DNA from: Hominimerdicola alba
Lineage (GTDB): Bacteria; Bacillota; Clostridia; Oscillospirales; Ruminococcaceae
Direction: 5' to 3'
Assembly: GCF_900109655.1 (NCBI RefSeq)
Contig: NZ_FOAT01000004.1
Coordinates: 62,001 to 126,000, forward strand
Length of the DNA: 64,000 bases
Position 1 is the first letter of the stretch, and every line of letters begins with the position of its first letter. Below are positions 33,735 through 43,116 of the stretch, piece by piece. Below the pieces are notes generated by a model. The model was given only the letters and a program-made list of their open reading frames with translations, did not search any database and had not been told where the DNA came from. A program made the translations under genes and the position numbers.

Positions 33735-35228
33735 TTAGCCTATGCTCTCAAACATATTGCTCCATACCTGTTCGCCCTTGCTGTTGATAAGTCCATACTT
33801 ATCATCGTCAACTTTTACAACAGCATAGCCATCGGAGTAGAAAGGAGATGCGGCCTTGTATTGATTGGGGATAACGACCTCGCCCTTATAATCGAGATAG
33901 CCGTACTTATCATTCAACTCAAATACCAGACGCTTTTTATCTTCGCCGAAGCTTATCCAGTCATACTGGGGTTCGCAGAGAACCTTGCCCTTTTTGTTGA
34001 TGATGCCGTATCTATTATTATCCTTTTTTTTGGAATAAGTAGATACGATAGCCACGCCGTTATGAAAAACGCTGGCGGAATCGTACTGAGGATTTACGGT
34101 ATAGTTTCCCTTCTTGTCGATATAACCATACTTGCGGGAACCGTCTATCCTTACTGAGACAGGTGCGAGACCTTCCACAAAGTGTTCAGCGGAATCAAAT
34201 TGGGGATTGATAACGTACTCGCCCTTCTTGTTGATGTAGCCGTACTTCATATCATAATCGCCGTCTTTAACGCCTACTACAGCCATGCCGTCACAGAAAA
34301 GACTTGCATAATCGTACTGGGCTGAGATAACTTCCTTGCCCCTGCTGTTGATATAGCAATACTTGCCTGTTTCTGTTTTCAGGGGAATAGTCTTCCAGTC
34401 CTGCTTAACATCGGTATTGCCCCAGGTATCGTTAAACAGCGGGCAAATGATATACTCATTATCGGGCTCATCGAATCTTGTTTCGCTTATCTTCTTACCC
34501 TTCTTATTGCAGAGCGACCAGTAATCTCCGCTTGAATCCTGGATAAGGAACATATCATATCCGATATAGAAGATCTCATCTTCCTTATACTGGGGATTGA
34601 TGATGTATTCGCCCTTCTTATTGATGAAGCCTGCGTAATCGCCTACAACTACTTCTGCTATGCCATCCTTAAACTTTGAAGCTTCTTGATACTGAAAATT
34701 TATAACTGTTTCGCCCTTTTCGTTTATGTAACCCCAACGGTAGCCTTCACTGACCATTGTGGTAACACAGGCAAGGCCCTCGGAGAAATCCTCGGCAGAA
34801 TCATACATGGGAGTTATAGCGATCTCTCCTTTTTCATTGAGGTAGCCGTAGTCACCATCTGAACGGAATGGCACCAGACCATCATGGAAGAGGGAATTAT
34901 CGGAAGAACCGCCCGAAGAAATAAGGGATACAACACCAACGATAGCCGCTATCGCTACAACTGCTGCACCTGCAACTATACCTATCTTCTTGATCTGCTT
35001 TTTATCAAGTGGCTTTTTAACAGCTGCCGCTGCTGCGGGCTGAATAACGGGCTGCTGAGGGATAGGTGCCTGCTGCTGTATGGGAGCTTGCTGCTGTATA
35101 GGTGCCTGAGGTACAGACTCCTGAGGGATCACAGGCTGAACATTAGGCTGGGCTGCAACCTTAGTGCCGCAGTTAGGGCAAAAGCTGAGACCATCAGCGA
35201 CCTGATTACCACAATTCGTACAAAACAT
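33735..35228 (-). CDS. zinc-ribbon/WG-repeat membrane protein
   Basis: A 497-residue protein. It starts with a zinc ribbon ('CTNCGNQVADGLSFCPNCG', residues 3-21), then has a Gln/Pro-rich linker with 'IQQQAP' repeats. One membrane segment (about 84-107) follows, and then about ten WG-type repeats of some 33 residues ('YGYINKKGEYVINPQF'). The topology suggests a cytoplasmic zinc ribbon and an outside repeat domain, perhaps for binding wall or protein ligands. Function unknown. AGGAGG precedes the ATG. The gap to the next gene (35229-35578) holds only a promoter at 35506. Confidence 0.85.
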   Translation of the reverse strand: MFCTNCGNQVADGLSFCPNCGTKVAAQPNVQPVIPQESVPQAPIQQQAPIQQQAPIPQQPVIQPAAAAAVKKPLDKKQIKKIGIVAGAAVVAIAAIVGVVSLISSGGSSDNSLFHDGLVPFRSDGDYGYLNEKGEIAITPMYDSAEDFSEGLACVTTMVSEGYRWGYINEKGETVINFQYQEASKFKDGIAEVVVGDYAGFINKKGEYIINPQYKEDEIFYIGYDMFLIQDSSGDYWSLCNKKGKKISETRFDEPDNEYIICPLFNDTWGNTDVKQDWKTIPLKTETGKYCYINSRGKEVISAQYDYASLFCDGMAVVGVKDGDYDMKYGYINKKGEYVINPQFDSAEHFVEGLAPVSVRIDGSRKYGYIDKKGNYTVNPQYDSASVFHNGVAIVSTYSKKKDNNRYGIINKKGKVLCEPQYDWISFGEDKKRLVFELNDKYGYLDYKGEVVIPNQYKAASPFYSDGYAVVKVDDDKYGLINSKGEQVWSNMFESIG

Positions 35229-35505
35229 AGTAAAGATCCTCCTGTCAGATGAACTTATAGTTTACCAAAAAAATTTTATTGTGACAGATAAAAACCTAAG
35301 ATTATTAACATCTATCACAATAATTCTACATTATTATATCATATCCCACTTTATATGTCAAGAATTTTAAGTTAAGGAAGATAATTAAGTAATAATTACA
35401 GCGAAATCAGCAAAAATCATATGAAATAAATGATACGAATTATTGGAATTATATGTATACTCTCGCTTTATACTGTGATTATTCTCGTATTTGCTTAATA
35501 ATCTC

Positions 35506-35534
35506 TTTACTTTTGTGAAAAAGTATGCTATTAT
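35506..35534 (+). promoter_or_regulatory. promoter of the CNNM/CorC gene
   Basis: TTTACT, 17 bases, TATTAT, about 45 bases upstream of the chosen start. Confidence 0.6.
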
Positions 35535-35578
35535 ATAAAGGATACAAAGTAAAGACTGAAAGGATGATCGTTTCTTTT

Positions 35579-36817
35579 ATGGACATTGCTTTGATAGCCT
35601 TGCTGCTGATACTTTCGGCAGTGTGTTCGGCTACCGAGACCGCCTTTTCCTCATGCAACAGGATAAGGCTGAAAAAAATGGCTGATTGTGGAAGCAAGAG
35701 TGCCGCTAAGGCGCTGTACATCTGTGAGAACTTCGATAACGCGCTGACTGCCATACTCATCGGCAACAATGTGGTGAATATTGCGTCTTCGGCGCTGGCT
35801 ACGGTGTTTTTCACCGAGAAGTTCGGCTCGGGCAGCGTTGGTATCGCGACTGCGGTTATGACGGTGCTGGTGCTTATCTTCGGTGAGATACTGCCTAAAA
35901 GTCTGGCTAAGGAGAATGCGGAAAGCTTCTCGGTGCTGATGGCGGCTCCCCTGGTAGCTTTCATGTTCATCACTACCCCGCTGATATGGCTGTTCACGGG
36001 TATAAAAAAGGGTGTCGTAAAGCTGGTGGGCTCAAACAACGAAGCGCCCTCCGTTACCGAGGAAGAGCTTAAATACATCATAGAAGAGATAGAGGACGAG
36101 GGCGTGCTGGAAGAGCAGGAATCCGACCTTGTGCGCTCGGCGCTGGATTTCGATGAGATAACCATAAGCAGTATCTTCGTGCCGCGAGTGAGCATCGAGG
36201 CTGTGGAACTTGAAGATGACATCGAGGAGATAAAGGAGCTTTTCTTTAAAACCAGGTATTCCAGACTTCCTGTTTACGAAAAAGACATCGACCACATAAT
36301 CGGTGTGATACATCAGGCGGATTTCTTTGAGATGTATGTATCAAAGGGCAAAAATGATATCGCCAAGATACTGGGCGAACCTATATACATAACCGAGAGC
36401 AAAAAGATATCGGAGACCCTGAAGCTGATGCAGAAAGAAAAGGTACATATGGCAGTGGTTGTCGATCAGTACGGCGGAACTGCGGGCATATGCACCCTTG
36501 AAGATATCATCGAGGAGCTTGTTGGTGAGATATATGACGAGAGCGATGAGGAAGATACTTCCTTTGTAAAGCTTTCGGATAATTCCTGCGAGGTATCGGC
36601 TGAACTTTCCATCTCGGATTTTCTGGAAAGATGGGAGCTTGACGAGAATGCCATAGAAACGGAAAGACATTCTGTGGGCGGCTGGATAATGGAGCTGCTG
36701 GACAGGATACCCGAAGAGGGGGAAAGGATATTCTCGCCGCCCTTTGAGATGGAGATACATATGCAGGACGAACAGAAGATCGGTCGTGTAAAAATAACAT
36801 TTACGGAGGAAAAATAA
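35579..36817 (+). CDS. CNNM/CorC-family transporter (DUF21-CBS)
   Basis: A 412-residue membrane protein of the HlyC/CorC (CNNM) family, implicated in magnesium or cobalt efflux. The N-terminal DUF21 membrane domain ('LLLILSAVCSATETAFSSCNRIRLKKMA') comes first. A CBS pair follows (about 200-320, with 'VPRVSIEAVELED', 'TRYSRLPVYEKDIDHIIGVI', 'QYGGTAGICTLEDIIEELVGEI'), then the CorC_HlyC domain. The start at 35579 gives the usual N-terminus; an ATG at 35564 also exists, and the ribosome binding site (GAAAGGATG) does not settle the matter. Confidence 0.9.
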   Translation: MDIALIALLLILSAVCSATETAFSSCNRIRLKKMADCGSKSAAKALYICENFDNALTAILIGNNVVNIASSALATVFFTEKFGSGSVGIATAVMTVLVLIFGEILPKSLAKENAESFSVLMAAPLVAFMFITTPLIWLFTGIKKGVVKLVGSNNEAPSVTEEELKYIIEEIEDEGVLEEQESDLVRSALDFDEITISSIFVPRVSIEAVELEDDIEEIKELFFKTRYSRLPVYEKDIDHIIGVIHQADFFEMYVSKGKNDIAKILGEPIYITESKKISETLKLMQKEKVHMAVVVDQYGGTAGICTLEDIIEELVGEIYDESDEEDTSFVKLSDNSCEVSAELSISDFLERWELDENAIETERHSVGGWIMELLDRIPEEGERIFSPPFEMEIHMQDEQKIGRVKITFTEEK

Positions 36818-37315
36818 ATGCCAATCAAGATAAAACGCCCCGAGCTTAAACCCCGGGAAAAGAGCTTTTGTGTAAGTACGCTGTTGTGCACGGTCATATC
36901 GGTGCTGTTCACGGTGGAGCTTTTCACAATGATGCGCAGGATATTAGAAACGGAAAGCAAGGTGATGACCTGCGCAGTGTTTGCGGGATACTTGCTGTTT
37001 TTCACCATGTGCATAGTTTGTCTGTGCAAGGGAGCTTCGGCTTACAAGTACGAGGACAGCATGGGAGCCTTAGGAAAAAGCCTGATATATTCGGTGCTTA
37101 TAGTGATATGTCTGATAAATCTGAGGTTCGCCCTTGCAATGGTATTCTATGTTTTCGGTAAGGGCAATATCGCAGACAAGATCATGGACAAAGATCACCA
37201 GACTTTCATCACAGAACAGTTCGTCCCATGGATGGCTATGTTTATAGGACTTCTGCTTGCTGATGTTATGGGCATATACAGCGCATGGAAGCTGATCAAA
37301 TATCAGAAAAAATAA
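36818..37315 (+). CDS. four-helix membrane protein, unknown function
   Basis: A 165-residue protein with four hydrophobic segments (about 18-38, 50-68, 88-110 and 134-155) and a basic, proline-containing N-terminus. Its ATG follows the CNNM stop codon with no gap, so translation is likely coupled. An accessory role to that transporter is possible on position alone; I know no family. Confidence 0.78.
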   Translation: MPIKIKRPELKPREKSFCVSTLLCTVISVLFTVELFTMMRRILETESKVMTCAVFAGYLLFFTMCIVCLCKGASAYKYEDSMGALGKSLIYSVLIVICLINLRFALAMVFYVFGKGNIADKIMDKDHQTFITEQFVPWMAMFIGLLLADVMGIYSAWKLIKYQKK

Positions 37316-37323
37316 GATATTCA

Positions 37324-37357
37324 GCCCCGCGGACGATTAAAAGTCTGCGGGGCTTTT
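37324..37357 (+). terminator. terminator of the CNNM operon
   Basis: GCCCCGCGGAC / GTCTGCGGGGC stem (37324-37334 with 37343-37353) followed by TTTTGAT. Confidence 0.88.
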
Positions 37358-37460
37358 GATATAGGCAGATATGATTTGTAATGAATGTCAAATATTGTTC
37401 ACAAAATAACATGGTTGTTGTTCAAAGAAATTAAAAATATTTTCAACAATAGCTATTCTC

Positions 37461-37489
37461 TTGACATTTGGCGGTATAAATGTTAAACT
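37461..37489 (+). promoter_or_regulatory. promoter of the small lipoprotein gene
   Basis: TTGACA, 17 bases, TAAACT, with a TG one base before the -10 (extended form). Confidence 0.65.
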
Positions 37490-37539
37490 GCTATAGTAAA
37501 TGCAGATGATTCTGCGGTAAAACAAGGAGGTAAGAAAAA

Positions 37540-37872
37540 ATGAAAAAGTTTGTAGCAATGATCATGGTTGCAGTAATGTGCTGCTTTATGCTTACAAGCT
37601 GCGGCGACAGCAAGTATGTTGGCACATGGAAGTCTGAATCTGAAGAGGTTGGCATGACTATCACACTTGAAAAGGATCACACTGCAAAGATGGCATTCGG
37701 TGGCATCGAGTCAGGTGAGGAAGACAAGATCGAGTGGGAAGTTAAGGACAAGAAGATCATCCTCAAGGATGGCACAGGCAAGGACGACTCTACAATGGAA
37801 TTCGACATCGTTGACAGCAAGACTATCGCGATGACTGAAAGCGGTCTGACCGTTAACTTCAAAAAACAGTGA
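37540..37872 (+). CDS. small lipoprotein, unknown function
   Basis: A 110-residue lipoprotein with lipobox 'FMLTSC' ending at C21. The mature part (about 90 residues) reads 'YVGTWKSESEEVGMTITLEKDHTAKMAF...', a run of beta strands that resembles lipocalin-like or DUF5640-type beta-barrel domains common in clostridial lipoproteins. An AGGAGG site precedes the ATG. It is a one-gene unit with its own promoter and terminator, so probably a well-expressed surface protein. Confidence 0.82.
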   Translation: MKKFVAMIMVAVMCCFMLTSCGDSKYVGTWKSESEEVGMTITLEKDHTAKMAFGGIESGEEDKIEWEVKDKKIILKDGTGKDDSTMEFDIVDSKTIAMTESGLTVNFKKQ

Positions 37873-37891
37873 TCAGAGTTTTCTGAATATG

Positions 37892-37925
37892 AAAAGCCTT
37901 TCGTGTTTGACGAAAGGCTTTTTTG
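37892..37925. terminator. bidirectional terminator between convergent genes
   Basis: AAGCCTTTCG (37894-37903) pairs with CGAAAGGCTT (37911-37920). Four As precede and four Ts follow the stem, so it can serve both the lipoprotein gene and the convergent Fn3-transglutaminase gene. Confidence 0.92.
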
Positions 37926-37928
37926 TTA

Positions 37929-39260
37929 TCACTTTGTTTTTATTGCCGCAAGACGGTTCCTTATATTGCTGTAGCCCGTGAAGGGTGCCATCAGCTTTTT
38001 GTTCATTATATAATGGGAATTGTATGAATACGGAGCTGTCTCCTCGTAGGTGGCGCATACGAAATACCAGTCGCCGTCGGTGCCGTAGTTATAGGAATCC
38101 ATGACATAATCAGTGCCGTTTATGGTAACTTCGCACCAGAAATGCTGCCACTTGTTATCAAGGGATGTACCGCGCCAGCCCTGGATAACTCTTGCATCGT
38201 AACCCAGATATCTCATAACCGCGCATATGGTCGAGTTATACTGTATGCACTGTCCTACCTTGTAATTGAAGCAGTTGTCAACATGGCTCCTGTTCCATAT
38301 CTCGCTGTATGCGGGTCCGTGGTAGCCGTCAGCGTATGAGATATTCTTGTTCAGCCACTGAACGGTATAGTCAAGGAACTCACCAACAGACATATCCGAT
38401 TTATAGTGTGCATCTACAAAGCGCTTGATGGTCGCCATATCTTCATCGCTGATGGTGATGAGGGTCTTGGTCTCTTTGGAATCCTGACGGTTGCACTCGT
38501 AGTAGGTATTTTTCGCTGATGTGCGCTTTGCACTGTCCAGCCTTTCTATGAGGTACTTACTGCTTTTTCTGTAGGGGAAATCGGATTCTGTACTGATATC
38601 AGCGGTGGAGTAACTGCTGTAGACAAGAGTGCCGTCGGCTGATTTTACAAAGGCTCTCACCCTGACGGTGTAAGATGTTTCCGCTTTCAGACCTGTGATA
38701 TCGTAGGAAGTGGTGTTGGCAGAGTTTATCTTCTTGGAAGAACTCCAGGAACCACCGCTTTTCTTGTAGCTTACCTCATAGCCGCTGCACTTGATCTTAA
38801 TCCAGCTGAAGGTGAGACTGCTCGTATCGGCAAAAGTATTCGTGATCTTTGGTGCTGAGGGCTTGGTGCAGGCTGATATCTCACTGCTCCTGCCGCTCAT
38901 GATACGCTTGCCGCTATAAGACTTATACGCCACAATATAGTACTTATAGGATGTACCTGCTGTGACCTTTTTATCGGTATAATTAGTAGCTACCGAATTA
39001 GCAATGCCCACTTTGATCCATGCCGGTGCAAATGAGGACCATCTGTAAATATAGTATCCATTTGCTCCGCTGACCTTATCCCAGCTGATGGTTATAGATT
39101 TATCGGTAGAGGAATAGGTGGTCTTCGCTGTTGGGGCTTTTGAAGAAGACGTACTGTATGAAGCGGACTGTCCTGCTGCGGACACAGGGAACGCTGACAG
39201 ACTGCTGCCGACGGTAACTGCCGCCATAACAAGAGCTGCTGCTCTGATCTTAAAACTCAT
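37929..39260 (-). CDS. secreted Fn3-transglutaminase-like protein
   Basis: A 443-residue exported protein. A signal peptide (about 1-28) leads to two fibronectin type III domains (about 45-135 and 136-230, e.g. 'SITISWDKVSGANGYYIYRW'). A transglutaminase-like domain follows (about 265-430), with the cysteine in 'KVGQCIQYNSTICAVMRYLG', histidine in 'KWQHFWCEV' and aspartate in 'YVMDSYNYG'. The fold is used by bacterial proteases and cross-linking enzymes, so it may act on wall or host/plant proteins. The gap 39261-39584 holds only the ilvE promoter. Confidence 0.88.
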   Translation of the reverse strand: MSFKIRAAALVMAAVTVGSSLSAFPVSAAGQSASYSTSSSKAPTAKTTYSSTDKSITISWDKVSGANGYYIYRWSSFAPAWIKVGIANSVATNYTDKKVTAGTSYKYYIVAYKSYSGKRIMSGRSSEISACTKPSAPKITNTFADTSSLTFSWIKIKCSGYEVSYKKSGGSWSSSKKINSANTTSYDITGLKAETSYTVRVRAFVKSADGTLVYSSYSTADISTESDFPYRKSSKYLIERLDSAKRTSAKNTYYECNRQDSKETKTLITISDEDMATIKRFVDAHYKSDMSVGEFLDYTVQWLNKNISYADGYHGPAYSEIWNRSHVDNCFNYKVGQCIQYNSTICAVMRYLGYDARVIQGWRGTSLDNKWQHFWCEVTINGTDYVMDSYNYGTDGDWYFVCATYEETAPYSYNSHYIMNKKLMAPFTGYSNIRNRLAAIKTK

Positions 39261-39520
39261 TATTTATCACTCCGTTTATATTTGATCGATTTAGCACATA
39301 AATATAGTCTATAATATACAACTTTTTTACTAATTTGTCAAGTAGCGAAAAAACATCGGGATCGGAGATAAAAATGGCGGGAAAAGATCTTGTGAATATT
39401 TGTAAAATCGAACTGCAAAAAAATCCAAGCCGATAGGCTGTTAAGCGGATTCTTCGTGAGGTGATATCGCATTTTTGCAGGAAAAAATCAGAAATATTTC
39501 AAGAAATGTCATTTTACCCC

Positions 39521-39549
39521 TTGAAAAATCAGAGAAAGTGTATTATAAT
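39521..39549 (+). promoter_or_regulatory. promoter of ilvE
   Basis: TTGAAA, 17 bases, TATAAT, about 36 bases before the ATG; no leader peptide or T-box fits in that space. Confidence 0.82.
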
Positions 39550-39584
39550 AGTAACAGATCAATTTTTAAGAAAGAAGGATCACT

Positions 39585-40652
39585 ATGGAAATCAAAATCG
39601 AACTGACCAAAACTCCTAAGGCTAAGCCTACTGATGAGACTAAGCTTGGCTTCGGTCACGTATTCACAGACCATATGTTTGTTATGAACTATGACACAGG
39701 CAAGGGCTGGCACGATGCACGCATCGTTCCTTTTGACAATGTTACACTGTCCCCTGCTGCGATGTGCCTGCACTATGGTCAGGAGATCTTTGAAGGTCTT
39801 AAGGCTTACAGAACTGCTGACGGCAGCGTTCAGCTGTTCAGACCCGACGAGAACTACAAGAGAATGAACGTTTCTGCTGAGAGAATGGTAATCCCTCAGA
39901 TCGACGAGGAATTCATGGTAGAAGCTACCAAGAAGCTGGTCGAGATTGAGAAGGACTGGGTACCTCACACCGACGGTGCTGCTCTGTACATCAGACCTTT
40001 CATTTTTGCTGTAGATCCTTATGTAGGCGTTAGACCTGCAGATCACTATCTGTTCATGATTATCCTCTCACCCTCAGGCGCTTACTACTCCACAGGTCTG
40101 AACCCTGTTAAGATCTATGTTGAGCAGAAGTATGTAAGAGCGGTACGCGGCGGCACAGGTTTCGCAAAGACTGCTGCTAACTACGCTATCTCCCTGAAGG
40201 GTCAGGACGAGGCTCACAATCAGGATTACGAGCAGGTTCTGTGGCTTGACGGTGTTGAGCAGAAGTACATCGAGGAAGTTGGTTCGATGAACATATTCTT
40301 CGTTATCGACGGCGAAGTTGTTACACCTCAGCTGACAGGTTCCGTACTCCCCGGCATCACCAGAAAGTCTGCACTTGAGGTATGCAAGAGCAAGGGTATC
40401 CCATGTTCTGAAAGACGCATCACCATCGAGGAAGTTGCCAAGGCTTATGACGAGGGCAAGCTGGACGAGGTATTCGGCACAGGTACTGCTGCTGTTATCT
40501 CCCCTGTTGGCCACCTGAAGTGGGGCGACAAGGTAATGACTATCAACGATAACAAGATAGGCAAGATCTCCCAGATGCTGTATGATACAATGACAGGTAT
40601 CCAGTGGGGCAAGATCCCCGATACTTTCGGCTGGACCGTTAAGATCGACTGA
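39585..40652 (+). CDS. ilvE: branched-chain amino acid aminotransferase
   Basis: Transfers the amino group in the last step of leucine, isoleucine and valine synthesis. The 355-residue size and 'LSPAAMCLHYGQEIFEGLKAYR' place it in the BCAT-II group. The PLP lysine lies in 'RGGTGFAKTAANYA', and 'EEVGSMNIFFV' and 'GSVLPGITRKSALE' are typical. It is transcribed alone, with its own promoter and terminator. Confidence 0.96.
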   Translation: MEIKIELTKTPKAKPTDETKLGFGHVFTDHMFVMNYDTGKGWHDARIVPFDNVTLSPAAMCLHYGQEIFEGLKAYRTADGSVQLFRPDENYKRMNVSAERMVIPQIDEEFMVEATKKLVEIEKDWVPHTDGAALYIRPFIFAVDPYVGVRPADHYLFMIILSPSGAYYSTGLNPVKIYVEQKYVRAVRGGTGFAKTAANYAISLKGQDEAHNQDYEQVLWLDGVEQKYIEEVGSMNIFFVIDGEVVTPQLTGSVLPGITRKSALEVCKSKGIPCSERRITIEEVAKAYDEGKLDEVFGTGTAAVISPVGHLKWGDKVMTINDNKIGKISQMLYDTMTGIQWGKIPDTFGWTVKID

Positions 40653-40661
40653 TAAATATCT

Positions 40662-40692
40662 GAGCGCTGCACGAGTGTGGAGCGCTCTTTTT
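40662..40692 (+). terminator. terminator of ilvE
   Basis: GAGCGCT (40662-40668) pairs with AGCGCTC (40681-40687), then TTTTTATAAT. Confidence 0.85.
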
Positions 40693-40742
40693 ATAATATG
40701 TATATTATCCGCAAAATATGCTCATGACGGGGTGATGCACAG

Positions 40743-41252
40743 ATGAACACGATATGTTTTAAAGACTATGCTGACGAAGACTGTCTCCATATTCAAAACG
40801 GAAGCACTTCGATGTTAATAAATATACTTTGCCTAAGCGGCGGACGGCTTGCCGAAACGGAAAGCCAGAAGCGCTTGATGGTTTTTCTGGCGGAGAAAAA
40901 TCAAAGCGTTGTCGGGATAGGAACTGTGGGTTTTAATATAGTTGATATTCCCTGGGACAGGCGCAGTTTCCATGAGGACAAAGCATTTATGCTGAGGGTC
41001 ATCGAGGGAGCGAAAAACAAGCTGGGCTGGGAGACTCTTGGGTATTCACCCAACGAGGAATATGCAGAAAAATTCCTTGGAACATTCAGGAAACTGATAG
41101 AGCGCATGACCACCGATGATATCATCGATGCTTCGCTGGATGAATGGCTTTCGGAAGCCGATGAGAATGATCCCGTGAAGTGCGGTTTTCCGAAATGCGC
41201 GGTGCATGATACATATCTGAGCGTCCACGGTTGTCAGGTATGTACTGACTGA
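40743..41252 (+). CDS. hypothetical protein with Cys/His-rich C-terminus
   Basis: A 169-residue soluble protein, MNTICFKDYADEDC... No family recognised. The C-terminal 'CGFPKCAVHDTYLSVHGCQVC' has four cysteines and two histidines in 21 residues, arranged C-x4-C-x2-H...H-x-C-x2-C, which looks like a metal site. The rest is mixed alpha/beta. It starts 90 bases after ilvE, beyond the terminator, with a GGGGTG-like site. Confidence 0.72.
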   Translation: MNTICFKDYADEDCLHIQNGSTSMLINILCLSGGRLAETESQKRLMVFLAEKNQSVVGIGTVGFNIVDIPWDRRSFHEDKAFMLRVIEGAKNKLGWETLGYSPNEEYAEKFLGTFRKLIERMTTDDIIDASLDEWLSEADENDPVKCGFPKCAVHDTYLSVHGCQVCTD

Positions 41253-41262
41253 ATATAACAAA

Positions 41263-41296
41263 AAGCCGCGGCTTATCAACAGGTAAGCTGCGGCTT
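41263..41296 (-). terminator. terminator of mgtE
   Basis: AAGCCGCGGCTTA pairs with TAAGCTGCGGCTT (41263-41275 with 41284-41296). On the minus strand TTTTTG follows, right after the mgtE stop codon. Confidence 0.85.
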
Positions 41297-41302
41297 GGTT
41301 AT

Positions 41303-42670
41303 TTATTTGATATCGAATACTATAGTCGCCAGAATGAAGAACATAAGAGTTGAACAGGTATCGACTATTGTTGTGATGAGGGGAGCTGCCATTATGGCTG
41401 GGTCGAGTTTCAGCTTCTTGGCTGCCATGGGAAGCATGGCGGCTATCAGCTTTGAAAGTATGACCGTCAGCAGAATGGCGGCGCTTACGGTGAATGCCAG
41501 TTTGTAACAGTTCACCGAGGTATCGTTATGGTATACAAGTATTATCCTGCCTGCGTTTACTACGGAAAGCAGTATGCCGCAGACTATGGCTATGCGGAAT
41601 TCCTTGAATATGACTTTAAAGAAATCACGCATATTTATCTCACCCAGCGCCATACCTCTGATAACGAGGGTGGAAGTCTGGGAACCGCAGTTACCGCCTG
41701 TACCGCTGAGCATGGAAAGGAATGACACCAGCACGGGCACTGCCGCGAAAGCTTCCTGATAGTGGTTTACCACCGCGCCTGTAAGCGTAGCGGAAAGCAT
41801 CAGCACCAGAAGCCACATTATCCTGTTTTTGGCGTGAGCGAAAACAGAGGTCTTGAAATAGGATTCCTCACTGGGGGCTACGGCTGCCATTTTCGAGAAG
41901 TCCTCGGTGGTCTCCTCTTCGATAACGTCCATGGCATCATCGTAGGTGATGATACCCACAAGGCGCATATCCTTATCCACAACGGGCATAGCCGCGAAGT
42001 CATACTTAGCCATTTTTGTAGCAACAAGTTCTCGGTCTTCAAGGGTGCTCACGGTGATGATGTTCGTCTCCATGATATCCTCTATCTTATCCTGCTCATC
42101 GGCTGTGATAAGGTCAAGGAGAGAAAGTACTCCTATCAGCACACGGCTCTCGGTAACATAAAGGGTATATACCGTTTCCTTGACAACGCCCACATGGCGT
42201 ATCCATTCAAGGGCTTCCTTTACGGTATAATCCTTTTTCAGGTAGACATACTCGGTGGTCATTACCGAACCTGCACTGTCCTTTGGGTATTTGAGTATCT
42301 GGTTTATCTGTTTTCTGGTCTCGGCATCTGCCGACTTGATTATCCTCGCCACAACGTTGGCGGGCATTTCTTCGATGATGTCAACGGTATCATCGACATA
42401 CAGGTCATCGACGACTTCCTGAAGCTCCTTATCCGAGAAAGCATTTATGAGCATCATCTGCATATCGCTGTCCATATAGGCAAATACGTCGGCGGCGATA
42501 TCTTTGTTTAAAAGCCTGAAAAGCAGAGTAAGGTCGCGCTTATCGGCTTCATGGTCATCATGGAACCGCTGGAGCAGAGAAGCCACATCGGCTTCGTTCA
42601 TCTCAATGAATATCCCGCGGATACTCTTGAAATCACGCTCTGTCAGCAGCTGTAAAACTTTTTCATACAT
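41303..42670 (-). CDS. mgtE: magnesium transporter MgtE
   Basis: Magnesium channel of the inner membrane. The 455-residue protein has an N-terminal superhelical domain (about 1-125), a CBS pair (about 130-255; 'GSVMTTEYVYLKKDYTVKEAL') and five membrane helices. These include 'LSMLSGTGGNCGSQTSTLVIRG', part of the ion path. In this family cytoplasmic magnesium closes the pore through the N and CBS domains. GGAGGG precedes the ATG. A structured leader of about 240 bases separates it from its promoter. Confidence 0.96.
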   Translation of the reverse strand: MYEKVLQLLTERDFKSIRGIFIEMNEADVASLLQRFHDDHEADKRDLTLLFRLLNKDIAADVFAYMDSDMQMMLINAFSDKELQEVVDDLYVDDTVDIIEEMPANVVARIIKSADAETRKQINQILKYPKDSAGSVMTTEYVYLKKDYTVKEALEWIRHVGVVKETVYTLYVTESRVLIGVLSLLDLITADEQDKIEDIMETNIITVSTLEDRELVATKMAKYDFAAMPVVDKDMRLVGIITYDDAMDVIEEETTEDFSKMAAVAPSEESYFKTSVFAHAKNRIMWLLVLMLSATLTGAVVNHYQEAFAAVPVLVSFLSMLSGTGGNCGSQTSTLVIRGMALGEINMRDFFKVIFKEFRIAIVCGILLSVVNAGRIILVYHNDTSVNCYKLAFTVSAAILLTVILSKLIAAMLPMAAKKLKLDPAIMAAPLITTIVDTCSTLMFFILATIVFDIK

Positions 42671-42906
42671 ATCTATCCCTCCAAAATGTCAAGGGCTACC
42701 ATGCACGAATCATGCTTTTTATAGTAATGACAGTTTTTCATTTACTATTGCTGCCGCGGGTCAAAAAATATGCACAGGCAGAAAACGCCTGCTCACGGCA
42801 GCAAAGCACGTTCGGCAATTATCGGCATCGTCCACTTGTACACACTCCTTCATATAATATAGTATCTGCTCCCATTCGGGAGGACTTTTGTGCTTATCGC
42901 ACATAC
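42671..42906 (-). ncRNA. structured leader of mgtE, type unknown
   Basis: Between the promoter at 42913 and the gene lies a leader with several clear hairpins on the minus strand. One is a 9-bp stem TTGCTGCCG / CGGCAGCAA enclosing GCAGGC/TGCCTG; another is CTCCC-GAAT-GGGAG; a third is ATAGTAAATG...CATTACTAT. It does not show the conserved M-box (ykoK) sequences. A 30-codon frame (MKECVQVDDADNC...) runs through it with a distant ribosome binding site and may be a leader peptide or chance. Confidence 0.5.
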
Positions 42907-42912
42907 ATATTT

Positions 42913-42941
42913 ATTATACGCCGAAATTGTATTTTTGTCAA
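42913..42941 (-). promoter_or_regulatory. promoter of mgtE
   Basis: Minus strand: TTGACA, 17 bases, TATAAT, about 245 bases upstream of the start codon. Confidence 0.88.
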
Positions 42942-43116
42942 CGAAATACAGTAAATTGTACCGAAATTTTAACCTTTTGAAACATACTTTATCCGACAGA
43001 CAGGGTACAGAGGAGGATCATACGGCGTATCAAGGGGCTTATCTGTCTTTGTAACAAGTGTGTAAAATTATTGGCAGATTAGTTACAATTTGTATAAAAA
43101 TTTTGGGCGTGAAGTC

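Noticed and set aside
42671-42906. M-box magnesium riboswitch before mgtE
   Set aside because: Expected by context, but the conserved M-box sequence blocks were not found by eye; reported as an unknown leader instead.
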